A stretch of 42,826 nucleotides of DNA from a virus, in the IMG/VR virus record IMGVR_UViG_3300021142_000062, positions 1 to 42,826 of that record; one strand, 5' to 3'. Numbering within the stretch: position 1 is the stretch's first letter; every line of letters begins with the position of its first letter. Made by a program: the position numbers and the translations under genes. Positions 22,619 to 30,077 of this stretch are shown piece by piece. The notes under the pieces are model-generated. The model was not told where the DNA came from. It saw nothing but the letters and a program-made list of their open reading frames with translations, and searched no databases.

Positions 22619-23433
22619 TCGTCACCGACGCCTCACGCGCGCTGACGCTGTCGATGCACTACGACCCTGAGACCGAGGTCTTCGAGTGCCCGGACGCGTA
22701 CGCGCTCGACGCCATCGACCCAGACGAGCTCCCCGCGGCGATCCGGTGGATCGCGTGGGACTTCGCCTGCGACGGCTACCAGAGCGGCCTGGAGTGGATC
22801 CTCGGCGTCACCGACATCCGCGACGACAACCCCCCGCACCGGTGGCTCCTCCGGCATGGCATCGCACCCGGGCAGCGCTTCGACGTGCGCATCCGCCCGA
22901 CGATCTGGACCGGCAGTGGCGAGGACGTGGATCACGAGCGCGGATGCGCCAAGGTCGTGTGGATCGAACCGTGGTCTCCCGAGCTCGTGCGCGCGGCGTG
23001 GCGACGCTGGCTCCTCGGCACGCCCGAGATCGCGTTCGTCGAGCGCGGTGAGCTCGTCACGGTCTACGAGCCCGCGCCGCGTGCGCGCCCGATCGACATC
23101 GAGTGGCCCGAGGCGTTCGGTGAGCGAATGGAGCTGCTCGCGCCACGCCCCTGCCCGGAGGAGTGGTTACGCGAGTACATCAACCCGGAGCGTCACGTGA
23201 TCGGGGTCGACATGGCGCTCGGCCCGGCGCGCGACACCGTGATCACGCTGCTGGAGCGGCGTGGCGATCACGTCGTGCTCGTCGATCACAAGCGCAGCTT
23301 CGATGTGCTCGCGCAGATCATCCAAGAGCGCCTCGTCATTGGACCCGATTGGCTGTTGATGCTCACCCCGAAGAAGTGCTCGGGCGCGACCTACAACGGG
23401 TGCGCGCTCACGCGCCCACCGAGGACCCGATGA
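22615..23433 (+). CDS. Unknown protein
   Basis: A 272-residue protein with a GTG start overlapping the upstream stop. Trp-rich segments (IRWIAWDFACDGYQSGLEWIL, VVWIEPWSPELVRAAWRRWLL) suggest a compact alpha/beta fold. Residues ~198-222 (HVIGVDMALGPARDTVITLLE) faintly resemble the first strand of an RNase H-like nuclease, but no other catalytic motif follows, so I do not assign that. Part of the helicase-downstream cassette. Confidence 0.75.
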   Translation: MIVTDASRALTLSMHYDPETEVFECPDAYALDAIDPDELPAAIRWIAWDFACDGYQSGLEWILGVTDIRDDNPPHRWLLRHGIAPGQRFDVRIRPTIWTGSGEDVDHERGCAKVVWIEPWSPELVRAAWRRWLLGTPEIAFVERGELVTVYEPAPRARPIDIEWPEAFGERMELLAPRPCPEEWLREYINPERHVIGVDMALGPARDTVITLLERRGDHVVLVDHKRSFDVLAQIIQERLVIGPDWLLMLTPKKCSGATYNGCALTRPPRTR

Positions 23434-23813
23434 GCAAGCGTCCCACCCACGCCGCCGACTGCCCCCGAGGCGATCCGCAGACCGGTATGATCGACGAGTG
23501 CACGTGCGGTGAGACCCAGCGCCGCGAAGCCGAACGCGCCAAGGGCAACGGACCCAAGACGCGCATCACGTTCAAGAAGAAGAAGCGGATGCGCTTCGAC
23601 AACTTCGACGTCTTCGAGATCCGCGTCGACGGTGCGTGCGTCGGGGGCTTGAACACGTCACGCGTGAAGATCGGCTACTCGATCCCTCCCAACGAGAAGT
23701 TCGGGCTCGCGTGGAAGAACACCTGGGCGGATGGCGAGAAGTTCGCCACCGTCGAAGACGCCAAGCGCGCTGCCGTCGAACACCTGCGCAAGCAGCTCAC
23801 GAGGACCCCATGA
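23430..23813 (+). CDS. Unknown protein with Lys-rich segment
   Basis: A 127-residue protein. The N terminus has a Cys set (C11, C25 and C27 in DCPRGDPQ and ECTCGE), followed by a basic run (FKKKKRMRF), a beta-rich part (FDVFEIRVDGACVGGLNTS) and a terminal helix typical of small phage proteins that pair with a DNA-binding partner. The ATG follows GAGGACCCG and overlaps the previous stop. The next gene has the same spacing and leader. Function unknown. Confidence 0.73.
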   Translation: MSKRPTHAADCPRGDPQTGMIDECTCGETQRREAERAKGNGPKTRITFKKKKRMRFDNFDVFEIRVDGACVGGLNTSRVKIGYSIPPNEKFGLAWKNTWADGEKFATVEDAKRAAVEHLRKQLTRTP

Positions 23814-24484
23814 CCGAGATCGAACAGAAGCCGTTCGTGGAGATGAAGTTCGTGTACCGCGCCAACCAGATCGGGGTGGATCCGGCGCGCCTCGGTCGCT
23901 TCGTCGAAGGGGTGACCCGTCGCGCGGTCGAGGAGCGGATCTCGGTCATCGAGCTCGCGACCACGCGTGAGGAGGTCTCGTTCACGTGCCACCTCATCCT
24001 CCACGGGGTGCACGTGCGCGAAGGCGATCTCGCGCCCGAGGACATCGCCGAACGTTGGCGCCCGGTCTTCGCCACGCTCGGCGACATCGTGCGCGACACC
24101 GAGGCCCAGTCGCACTTCGCCGAGCCCCCGCTCGGTGACGGCCCCTACGTGCGCGTCACGTACTGCGACGTCGGCGGCTGGGTGCGCCGCCAGCGCACGG
24201 TCCTCGTCTCCCCCGAGACGTACGCGCGCTGGGTCGAGCTCACCACCCAGCATGGCGCGCTGGAGGTGTTCGTGCGCTCCCCGATCGATCGCCTGATGAA
24301 CCTCTTCTCCGCCACCGTGGTCACGACCGAGACGCACCTCGACGGGCACTACTTCGGCGCCGCGGTGACCTACCAGATGCCCGCGCGTGGCGTGCCGCTC
24401 AGCGAGCACATCGCCTCCGCGCTCGACAAGCTCCTCGCGAAGGAGCTCACGCGCTGCGAGGCCGGTTCGGAGCCGTCGTCGTGA
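23810..24484 (+). CDS. Unknown protein
   Basis: A 224-residue protein with a GAGGACCCC leader and ATGA overlap. It mixes strands and helices (FVEMKFVYRANQIGVDPARL, TFTCHLILHGVHV-like region, WVRRQRTVLVSPETYARWV) and ends in a Ser/Glu tail. The layout suggests two alpha/beta subdomains. No known family or catalytic motif. The stop overlaps the next GTG. Confidence 0.74.
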   Translation: MTEIEQKPFVEMKFVYRANQIGVDPARLGRFVEGVTRRAVEERISVIELATTREEVSFTCHLILHGVHVREGDLAPEDIAERWRPVFATLGDIVRDTEAQSHFAEPPLGDGPYVRVTYCDVGGWVRRQRTVLVSPETYARWVELTTQHGALEVFVRSPIDRLMNLFSATVVTTETHLDGHYFGAAVTYQMPARGVPLSEHIASALDKLLAKELTRCEAGSEPSS

Positions 24485-24711
24485 TCCGCTTCGTCGATCT
24501 CACGGACGCGTACTGGCTCGAACCGAATGGCGAACCCTGCTGCGCGTTCCTCGACACCATCGACGACACGTTCGTCGTCACCGACTACGGCGGGCACGTC
24601 TTCACCGCGCACGGCGACTTCCCCGACAACGACCTCGGACGCAGGCTGCGCGCGCTCGTGCCCGAGCACTTCTTCGAGCCACGTACGCAGCACAATGGAG
24701 AACGACGATGA
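24481..24711 (+). CDS. Small acidic unknown protein
   Basis: A 76-residue acidic protein (FVDLTDAYWLEPNGEPCCAFL, DTFVVTDYGGHVFTAHGDFP). Strand-rich with a CC pair. GTG start overlapping the previous stop by 4 bases and ATGA overlap with the next gene, so it is translated as part of the cassette. Function unknown. Confidence 0.68.
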   Translation: MIRFVDLTDAYWLEPNGEPCCAFLDTIDDTFVVTDYGGHVFTAHGDFPDNDLGRRLRALVPEHFFEPRTQHNGERR

Positions 24712-24923
24712 AGTGCGATGCCTGCGATGCGCGACGCAAGACGCTCAACGATGGATTGTGCGAGCTCTGCATGGAGGGACATCGCACCGCGCTCGACTAC
24801 TGGAAGGCGCAGGCGCGCATGGCTCATGAGCAGTGCGCGTTCGACTACAAGCGACACCTCAAGCTCGCTCGCGCCGTTGCGCAATTCGCGAAGCAACTTG
24901 CGCGTCTCGTCGACGGATACTGA
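24708..24923 (+). CDS. Small zinc-finger protein
   Basis: A 71-residue protein opening with a CxxC-x11-CxxC zinc finger (C3, C6, C18, C21 in KCDACDARR and LCELC), followed by one long basic helix (HEQCAFDYKRHLKLARAVAQ). This looks like a DnaK-suppressor or ribbon-type nucleic-acid binder, but it is too short to name. Last gene before the packaging block; codon use near its end is less GC-biased. Confidence 0.75.
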   Translation: MKCDACDARRKTLNDGLCELCMEGHRTALDYWKAQARMAHEQCAFDYKRHLKLARAVAQFAKQLARLVDGY

Positions 24924-24952
24924 TCCGCGGCGTGCGTAGAGCGTCGATCGGG

Positions 24953-24958
24953 TAATAA
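24953..24958 (+). promoter_or_regulatory. Possible -10 box TAATAA before the small terminase gene
   Basis: TAATAA is the most AT-rich hexamer in the 50-base gap upstream of the ATG at 24974, 15 bases away. It sits inside an AGAGC/GCTCT inverted repeat (24938-24963). No good -35 is visible, so this is tentative. Confidence 0.35.
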
Positions 24959-24973
24959 GCTCTCAAGGTCACA

Positions 24974-25564
24974 ATGCCTCGAAAACCGCTCCCGAAGCCG
25001 CCCCAGTACCCGTCGACGGTGCACGCCCGAGCGCGCACGTACACGACCGCGGAGGCGCGCCAGCAGCGGCAGCTTGTCGAGCAGCTCTGGGTGCAGGGCA
25101 TCGACTCGCCGCGACGCATCGCGGACACGATCTCGCAGCTCGTCGGCTACAAGATGCCCCGCACGCGCGTCGAGACGTTGCTTGAGCGCGTGCGCGAGGA
25201 GCAGGCGCAGCTCGACGTCTCGACGCTCGCGGAGCGGAAGCGTCGGCAGGTGCAGCGGCTGCTCGACGACGCCCGCAAGGCGCGCAGCGAGAAGAAGTGG
25301 AGCGCGGTGGCGACGATCGAGAAGCTGATCGCGGACATCGACGGCACGATGGCGCCGATTCAGGTGCAGCACGATCACCGGGTGCAGCACGCGATCACGA
25401 ACGTTCTCTCCGAGCTCACGCCCGAGGACTTCGCGGCGCTCGTGGAGGAGCAGCGTGCGATCGACGCGAAGGCGAAGGCGTTCGACGAGCTCGCGCCGAC
25501 GAGCGTCGAGGTGGTGGTCGACGAGCCCCGCTTACCTGCGCGGCGCATCGACGCGGCCGAGTAG
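24974..25564 (+). CDS. terS-like: Candidate small terminase subunit
   Basis: A 196-residue protein just upstream of the large-terminase block. A Pro-rich N terminus is followed by a helix-turn-helix-like segment (VEQLWVQGIDSPRRIADTIS, RTRVETLLERVREEQ), then long helices (TLAERKRRQVQRLLDDARKA, WSAVATIEKLIADID) suited to ring oligomerisation. Small terminases recognise packaging sites with exactly this HTH-plus-coiled-coil layout. Assignment rests on fold pattern and position rather than a sequence signature, so it could be another HTH protein. Confidence 0.6.
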   Translation: MPRKPLPKPPQYPSTVHARARTYTTAEARQQRQLVEQLWVQGIDSPRRIADTISQLVGYKMPRTRVETLLERVREEQAQLDVSTLAERKRRQVQRLLDDARKARSEKKWSAVATIEKLIADIDGTMAPIQVQHDHRVQHAITNVLSELTPEDFAALVEEQRAIDAKAKAFDELAPTSVEVVVDEPRLPARRIDAAE

Positions 25565-25576
25565 CGCGGCATCGAG
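25564..25576 (+). promoter_or_regulatory. 13-bp gene-junction motif GCGCGGCATCGAG, copy 4
   Basis: It begins at the last base of the stop at 25562-25564 and ends 7 bases before the ATG at 25584, which lacks a good Shine-Dalgarno. Confidence 0.5.
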
Positions 25577-25583
25577 GGAACCC

Positions 25584-26171
25584 ATGAACCGAGACGACGA
25601 CGCGACCGAGGCGCTGGTGGAGATCCACCGCGAGCAGATGAAGCTGCACCGGTGGGTGCGCGAGACGTTCGGCGAGAAGGCCGCGACGGATCGCCACGAG
25701 CGCATCGCGCGCTTGCTCGAAGAGGTGGTCGAGCTCGCGCAGGCCGAGAGCCTCCCGAGCACGAAGGTGCAGGCGATCGTGGCGCGCGTGTACGGGCGTC
25801 CGATGGGCGACCCGCGCGCCGAGGTCGGCGGCGTCGCGGTGACGCTGCTCGCGTACCTGGCGTCGCGCGATTGGTCGTTCGTCGAGCGGCTGCGCACCGA
25901 GCTCGATCGCATCTACGCGATCCCGAAGACGACCTGGGAGAAGCGTCACGCGCAGAAGGCCGCGGACGGCATCGCCATCGACCTCAGTGGCACCGCGCGC
26001 TGCCCATCGTGTGCGCGCATCGTGGCGAGCGCCGAGGTGGCGCTGCACGACGTCGAGTGCGAGTGCGTGCCGTGCGAGACGCAGTGCTTCGGGCAGGAGT
26101 CGCGTGGGTGCCGCGCGCTCGTGCGTGAGCTCGGTCGCGCGCTCGAAGCGAAGTTGCGAGGCGAGTCGTGA
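25584..26171 (+). CDS. MazG-like nucleotide pyrophosphohydrolase domain protein with Cys-rich tail
   Basis: A 195-residue protein. Residues ~20-125 match a MazG-like phage domain: WVRETFG, RHERIARLLEEVVELAQAES, a YGRP segment and EVGGVAVTLLAYLASRDW, giving the paired EExxE and ExxxV/D helices that hold Mg2+ and a nucleotide. Such enzymes hydrolyse NTPs or (p)ppGpp-type nucleotides. The C-terminal ~55 residues hold many Cys (CPSC, CECVPC, QCFGQ), a likely zinc-binding addition. It lies between the small and large terminase genes. Activity is inferred. Confidence 0.72.
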   Translation: MNRDDDATEALVEIHREQMKLHRWVRETFGEKAATDRHERIARLLEEVVELAQAESLPSTKVQAIVARVYGRPMGDPRAEVGGVAVTLLAYLASRDWSFVERLRTELDRIYAIPKTTWEKRHAQKAADGIAIDLSGTARCPSCARIVASAEVALHDVECECVPCETQCFGQESRGCRALVRELGRALEAKLRGES

Positions 26172-26386
26172 GGCCGGCGCCGACGACGGTCACCGAGGCG
26201 ATCGACATGCTCAAGGCGATGGGCGTGGAGCCGAACACGACGTGCACCGGGTGCCGGGCGCGCGTGTTCGTCGTCACCTACTCGGTCGGGCGCGATCGCA
26301 TCAGCGAGTGCGCTGCGTGCTCGCACGTGTTCGCCGTCGGGCCTGCAACGGACGAAGCGGCCATCATCGGTCCGGAGCTGCCATGA
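26168..26386 (+). CDS. Small zinc-ribbon protein
   Basis: A 72-residue protein with a clear CxxC-x18-CxxC ribbon (C26, C29, C48, C51 in TCTGC and ECAAC) after a short N-terminal helix (VTEAIDMLKAMGV). GTG start overlapping the upstream stop. Such mini-ribbons bind nucleic acid or stabilise larger complexes. Its place beside the terminase genes may hint at a packaging accessory, but this is context only. Confidence 0.74.
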   Translation: MRPAPTTVTEAIDMLKAMGVEPNTTCTGCRARVFVVTYSVGRDRISECAACSHVFAVGPATDEAAIIGPELP

Positions 26387-26664
26387 GCGGCCCGCAGACG
26401 ATCGAGCCGAGCGGGCGCGCGGTGGTGTGCTCGCCTGGGTGCCGTCACCCGACGTGCGTGGCGATCGTGGAGGCCGAGGAGCGTGCCGCGGCCGAGCAGC
26501 TGCGTGCGATCGAAGAGACCGCGGCGCGCATCCATCGCGCCCGGGTGACCGAGCTCGTCGATCGGGTGCACGCGGGGATCATCGGCAGCCCCACCCTGGT
26601 GGCGCGCGTCGACGCGACCAACGCGCTCAGGGAGCTCGCCGAGCTGGCCAAGGCAGCGCGCTGA
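26383..26664 (+). CDS. Unknown helical protein before the large terminase
   Basis: A 93-residue protein. C16, C20 and C25 in VVCSPGCRHPTC may form part of a metal site; the rest is helical (EAEERAAAEQLRAIEETAAR, VDATNALRELAELAKAA). ATGA overlap with the zinc-ribbon gene. Its TGA stop overlaps AT-rich palindrome site 4. Function unknown. Confidence 0.7.
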   Translation: MSGPQTIEPSGRAVVCSPGCRHPTCVAIVEAEERAAAEQLRAIEETAARIHRARVTELVDRVHAGIIGSPTLVARVDATNALRELAELAKAAR

Positions 26665-26684
26665 TCGAAAAACGTTTTTCAATC
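26663..26684. promoter_or_regulatory. 22-bp AT-rich palindrome, site 4
   Basis: GATCGAAAAAC is followed by GTTTTTCAATC. It overlaps the stop codon of the upstream gene and lies 16 bases before the ATG of the large terminase, so it is well placed to control that gene. Confidence 0.75.
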
Positions 26685-26700
26685 GTGGCACCATCGGGCG

Positions 26701-28419
26701 ATGCGCGACCCGGCCAACGAGATCCACGTACCCGCCCCTCCGATCAACCTGCTCACCGACCCGGTCGCGATCCGCGCGGCGACACGCCTGCTGCTACGCA
26801 AGGCCGAGCGCGCGCGGACGAACCTGCCTGACTTCTTCGAGTTCACGCTGCGCGACGAGCTCACGCAGGCGTACCTCAAGGTCGCCGCACACCAGCGCGT
26901 GATGCTCGACTTCATCGAGAAGCACGATCGCGCGGTCGTGTTCATGCCCCCCGGGTTCGCGAAGACGTTTACCGCCGCGGGCGTCACGCTGCACCTGCTC
27001 GGCAACGACCCGAGCTCGCGCGGGCTGCTCGTGTCGGCGACGCAGGGGCAGACCAAGGCGCCGATCGTGATGGTGCGCTCGTACATCGAGAGCTCGGAGC
27101 GTCTGAAGCTCGTGTTTCCCGGGCTGCGCAAGACGCAGCGCCAGGGCGAGCCGTGGACGATGACCGAGCTCACGGTCGATCGTCCCTACGGCATCCGCAC
27201 GCCCTCGATCCTCGGCGTCGGGATGGACTCCGATCAGGTGCCGGGCAAGCGCAGCTCGTGGATCGTGGTCGACGACCTGCTCACGCGCGAGAACACGGAC
27301 ACGAAGGCGCAGCGCGACAAGATCCACACGTGGTTCGACTCGACGGTGCTCGCGCGCCTCGACCCGCGTGACGCGCGCATCGTCGTGCTCAACACGGCGT
27401 GGCACCCGGACGACCTTCTGCACCGGCTGGAGCGCGCGGGCTGGCCGACGCTGCGCATGGACATCGAGGGCGACATCACGATCCGCACGCCTCCGATCCT
27501 GCACTTCGACGGCACGATGAGCGACGACACCTGGGGCATCGACGACGAGATCTCGAAGTACATCCGCCCGCGCGACGACAGCAGCTACGGACCCGAGTGG
27601 GCGATCGTGCGCTTGACCACGCACGACCCCGACGAAGCGAACCAGGAGACGCTGTGGCCGGAGAAGTTCCCGCGTGGCGTCGTGGACCAGATCCGCTACC
27701 GGCATCTCCCGGTCGAGTTCAACCGCGTCTTCAAGCAGGTGTGCCGCGACGACGACACCGCGCTCTGCAAGATCGAATGGATCGAGGGCTGCAAGAAGAA
27801 GGCACGCGAGCTCGGCATCCATTCGATGCAATCGAAGCCGACCGCGAAGGCGAAGTGGGTGGTCATCGGCGTCGACCTCGCGGTGAGCCCGGGCGAGGAG
27901 CACGACGACACCGCGTTCGTGACGTTCGAGGTCTGGGCCGATGGCACGCGCTGCCTGCTCGATGTCGATTGCGGGCAGTTCGACGGGCCGACGATCGTCG
28001 ACAAGGTGATCGCCAAGTGGCAGCAGTACCGCGTCGCGGATCTCGACCCGCTCGTGATGGTCGAGAACAACGCCGCGCAGGCGTACATCAAGCAGTTCAC
28101 GCTCGCGAAGAACATGCTGGTCCCGATCGACGGCTTCACGACCGGTCGCGCGAAGGTGCACCCGGACACGGGCGTCCCAGCGTTCTTCATCGAGATCAAG
28201 AACGGCGTCTGGCTCTTCCCGAACGACGCGACCGGTGCGTGCCACAAGCACGTCCAGCGGCTGATCGACGCGTGCCTCTACTACATGCCGAGTCGCCACA
28301 CGGACGACGCGCTGATGGCGATGTACTTCGCCCGTGAGCGAGCTCGCCAGATCGGCATCCCGAGCGGCGGTGACGCGAACAACGGCGGCGGGCTCGGGAT
28401 CGACCTGATGTTGCGCTAG
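26701..28419 (+). CDS. terL: Terminase large subunit
   Basis: A 572-residue packaging motor. The ATPase part has a variant Walker A (FMPPGFAKTFTA, 81-92), Walker B WIVVDD (187-192) and the coupling motif VLNTAWHPDD (229-238). The RNase H-like nuclease has VIGVDLAVSPGEEHDD (388-403) with its catalytic Asp and a C-terminal DDALMAMYFA. It cuts and pumps DNA into proheads. No portal gene follows, which is unusual. No Shine-Dalgarno is evident; palindrome site 4 is 16 bases upstream. The TAG stop forms the next TAGGCT box. Confidence 0.95.
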   Translation: MRDPANEIHVPAPPINLLTDPVAIRAATRLLLRKAERARTNLPDFFEFTLRDELTQAYLKVAAHQRVMLDFIEKHDRAVVFMPPGFAKTFTAAGVTLHLLGNDPSSRGLLVSATQGQTKAPIVMVRSYIESSERLKLVFPGLRKTQRQGEPWTMTELTVDRPYGIRTPSILGVGMDSDQVPGKRSSWIVVDDLLTRENTDTKAQRDKIHTWFDSTVLARLDPRDARIVVLNTAWHPDDLLHRLERAGWPTLRMDIEGDITIRTPPILHFDGTMSDDTWGIDDEISKYIRPRDDSSYGPEWAIVRLTTHDPDEANQETLWPEKFPRGVVDQIRYRHLPVEFNRVFKQVCRDDDTALCKIEWIEGCKKKARELGIHSMQSKPTAKAKWVVIGVDLAVSPGEEHDDTAFVTFEVWADGTRCLLDVDCGQFDGPTIVDKVIAKWQQYRVADLDPLVMVENNAAQAYIKQFTLAKNMLVPIDGFTTGRAKVHPDTGVPAFFIEIKNGVWLFPNDATGACHKHVQRLIDACLYYMPSRHTDDALMAMYFARERARQIGIPSGGDANNGGGLGIDLMLR

Positions 28420-28422
28420 GCT
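28417..28422 (+). promoter_or_regulatory. -10 box TAGGCT of a predicted leaderless promoter
   Basis: TAGGCT, with TAG as the terminase stop, lies 8 bases before the ATG at 28431. No Shine-Dalgarno is present. Confidence 0.5.
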
Positions 28423-28430
28423 CGCGCATC

Positions 28431-28688
28431 ATGAGCGACGTGAGCAAATGGGCGGAATCGAAGATGTCGCCGCAAGTCGCAGCGAAGGCCGCATCGCGCG
28501 TCGCTGAGAAGAGCGGGACGTCGGTTGATCACAGGGCTGCGGCTGATGCTCATCGCAAAGCGTCGGCTGACTCGCTCGCGAGCGGCAACAAGAAGGCAGC
28601 GCGGGAACACCACGACAACGCCAAGTTGCACTCGTCGAAGGCGTCCGAGATCGAGCGCGACGAGCGTGGGCGCTTCGCCGCGAAGTAG
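28431..28688 (+). CDS. KWA/GRFASK family protein 5 (minimal version)
   Basis: An 85-residue minimal member: N-terminal box DVSKWAESK (residues 3-11), one helical Ala/His repeat block (HRAAADAHRKASADSLASGN, AAREHHDNAKLHSSKA) and the C-terminal tag RDERGRFAAK. It shows the essential architecture of the family. It lies right after the terminase gene and 5 bases before palindrome site 5. Position beside packaging genes and a leaderless promoter fits late expression. Function unknown. Confidence 0.85.
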   Translation: MSDVSKWAESKMSPQVAAKAASRVAEKSGTSVDHRAAADAHRKASADSLASGNKKAAREHHDNAKLHSSKASEIERDERGRFAAK

Positions 28689-28692
28689 GCGC

Positions 28693-28714
28693 GATCGAAA
28701 AACGTTATTCAAAC
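28693..28714. promoter_or_regulatory. 22-bp AT-rich palindrome, site 5
   Basis: GATCGAAAAAC is followed by GTTATTCAAAC. It is the least symmetric copy. It lies in the 87-base gap between the KWA protein 5 gene and the next gene. Confidence 0.68.
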
Positions 28715-28745
28715 GTCACGACGCGTCAGAGGTGCCCGAGCTTGG

Positions 28746-28758
28746 GCGCGGCATCGAG
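28746..28758 (+). promoter_or_regulatory. 13-bp gene-junction motif GCGCGGCATCGAG, copy 5
   Basis: It lies 17 bases before the ATG at 28776, further away than other copies. Here a Shine-Dalgarno (GGAGG, 28765-28769) fits between motif and start, as expected if the motif marks a transcription start. Confidence 0.5.
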
Positions 28759-28775
28759 CTCAGTGGAGGTGCCCA

Positions 28776-29678
28776 ATGGCCCGAGTGGTGATGTTCGACG
28801 TGATGGGTGCACGGTGGTTGCTCACGAACAGCGTGAACACGACACGGACCGGCGAGCTCGACGCCGCGGATGTCGTGGCGATCGTCGGAGACGGTGACGA
28901 GGTCTCGATCCACAAGAACCGCGGGGGGTCGGCGCTGGTCGTGGACTCGATCCTCAAGTGCGCGATCCTCCGCCACTGGCACGGCGAGGTCGCGAGCGAG
29001 CTCGTGAATACGACCGGTGCGCCGGACGCGCAGGCGCAGCTGCTCGCCGAGCTCGGTCGCTTCCGAGACACGGAGCTCAAGATGCGCGCGGCGCTGCGCG
29101 CGCGGGGGGGCGAGACGACGCTGCAGGCGGTCGAGCGCGCGGGCACGCAGACGCACAACGCGGATCTGCGCGCCTCGTACGCGGAGCGAGAGCGAGACGT
29201 GCTGCGCGCGGATCTGAAGGCGCGTGACCTGGCGCTCGCGGCGGTGGACGCGGTGCTCACGCGCGCCGGCGTCGAGACCGGCATCTCGCTCGCGTACCGC
29301 GTCGAGAAGCTCATGGAGCAGCGCGACGCCGCGAAGGCGCAGCGCGCGTACGAGGTCGGCGAGAGCACGGTCGCGCCGATGGAGCCGTGGGAGTGGTTCG
29401 AGGCGTGGGCGTCGCGCGTGCAGGCGCTTCGCATCGCGCTCAGCGAGAAGCCGCCGACCGACGGCGTCGGGATCGCGTACTCGCACGCGCCGAACAAGGC
29501 CGGGCACCGGTGGCGCGCGTACACGGGCAAGGGGGAGATGCTCGACGTGTGGCGCAGCGGCGTGAACCCGCGCTACGCAGCCGCGGACCTGGAGCAGTAC
29601 TTCCGCGAGCGCGTGCAGGAGCAGATCCACGCGCGGCGCGCCGAGCTCGACAAGCTCGCGATCGCGGTGGGGCGATAG
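28776..29678 (+). CDS. Unknown protein with central coiled coil
   Basis: A 300-residue protein. The first ~70 residues are beta-rich (MARVVMFDVMGARWLLTNS, VVAIVGDGDEVSIHKN). A charged coiled coil spans ~85-200 (LRASYAERERDVLRADLKAR). The C-terminal part has aromatic residues (EPWEWFEAWASRVQALRIA, KAGHRWRAYTGKGEMLDVW). No family recognised. GGAGG upstream. It lies after the terminase where a portal would be expected, but it lacks portal features. Confidence 0.75.
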   Translation: MARVVMFDVMGARWLLTNSVNTTRTGELDAADVVAIVGDGDEVSIHKNRGGSALVVDSILKCAILRHWHGEVASELVNTTGAPDAQAQLLAELGRFRDTELKMRAALRARGGETTLQAVERAGTQTHNADLRASYAERERDVLRADLKARDLALAAVDAVLTRAGVETGISLAYRVEKLMEQRDAAKAQRAYEVGESTVAPMEPWEWFEAWASRVQALRIALSEKPPTDGVGIAYSHAPNKAGHRWRAYTGKGEMLDVWRSGVNPRYAAADLEQYFRERVQEQIHARRAELDKLAIAVGR

Positions 29679-29681
29679 GCT
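29676..29681 (+). promoter_or_regulatory. -10 box TAGGCT of a predicted leaderless promoter
   Basis: TAGGCT (TAG is the upstream stop) lies 6 bases before the GTG at 29688. No Shine-Dalgarno. Confidence 0.45.
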
Positions 29682-29687
29682 CAGGCG

Positions 29688-29951
29688 GTGGGCCAGCTCT
29701 CGCAGCGTGTCGTGCCGTTCGGTCTCGTGCTCTCGAACGATCCGACGCCCGAGCTCTCCGCGGGCTACGTGCGTTGGACGATCTACCCAACCGATCCGAT
29801 GAGCGCCGGCGTCGAGCGCATCACCTACGAGACCGAGGTGCGCGCGAACCAGCTGATCGTGCACGTGACCACGCACACGCGCCGGCTGCCGGATCACGTG
29901 ATCATCCCGGACCTCGCCATCGACGACGATCGCGAGACCGCGGCGCGCTAG
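29688..29951 (+). CDS. Small beta-rich unknown protein
   Basis: An 87-residue protein starting with GTG directly after a TAGGCT box. Strand-rich (RVVPFGLVLSNDPTPELSAG, GVERITYETEVRANQLIVHV) with an acidic tail. No family recognised. Its TAG stop leads into a long inverted repeat. Confidence 0.68.
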   Translation: MGQLSQRVVPFGLVLSNDPTPELSAGYVRWTIYPTDPMSAGVERITYETEVRANQLIVHVTTHTRRLPDHVIIPDLAIDDDRETAAR

Positions 29952-29956
29952 GCCGT

Positions 29957-29997
29957 AGAGGCGCCCGGGTTGGCCGCGTAGGCGCCCGGGCACCTCT
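29957..29997 (+). terminator. Long inverted repeat; possible terminator or regulatory hairpin
   Basis: AGAGG-C-GCCCGGG (29957-29969) pairs with CCCGGGC-A-CCTCT (29985-29997): 12 base pairs with one C-A mismatch, and GCC/GGC can pair inside the 15-base loop. There is no T run after it. The remaining bases to the ATG at 30078 (about 80) hold nothing else I can identify beyond a junction-motif variant (ACGCGGCATGGAG, 30060-30072). Confidence 0.5.
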
Positions 29998-30077
29998 GGG
30001 CGTGACACCGTCCCTCCCAGTGGCGAAGACGCGCCAGCGGGGCTGCAGCGCGCCCGGAGACGCGGCATGGAGGGGGC

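Noticed and set aside
23190-23290. RNase H-like nuclease in the 22615 gene product
   Set aside because: Only one weak strand motif (GVDMAL) resembles it; the other catalytic acids are not visible.
25537-25554. Another copy of the 13-bp junction motif
   Set aside because: GCGCGGCGCATCGAC is interrupted by two extra bases and lies inside the coding sequence of the small terminase candidate.
28776-29678. Portal protein in the position after the terminase
   Set aside because: The protein is only 300 residues with a long coiled coil and no portal-like pattern.
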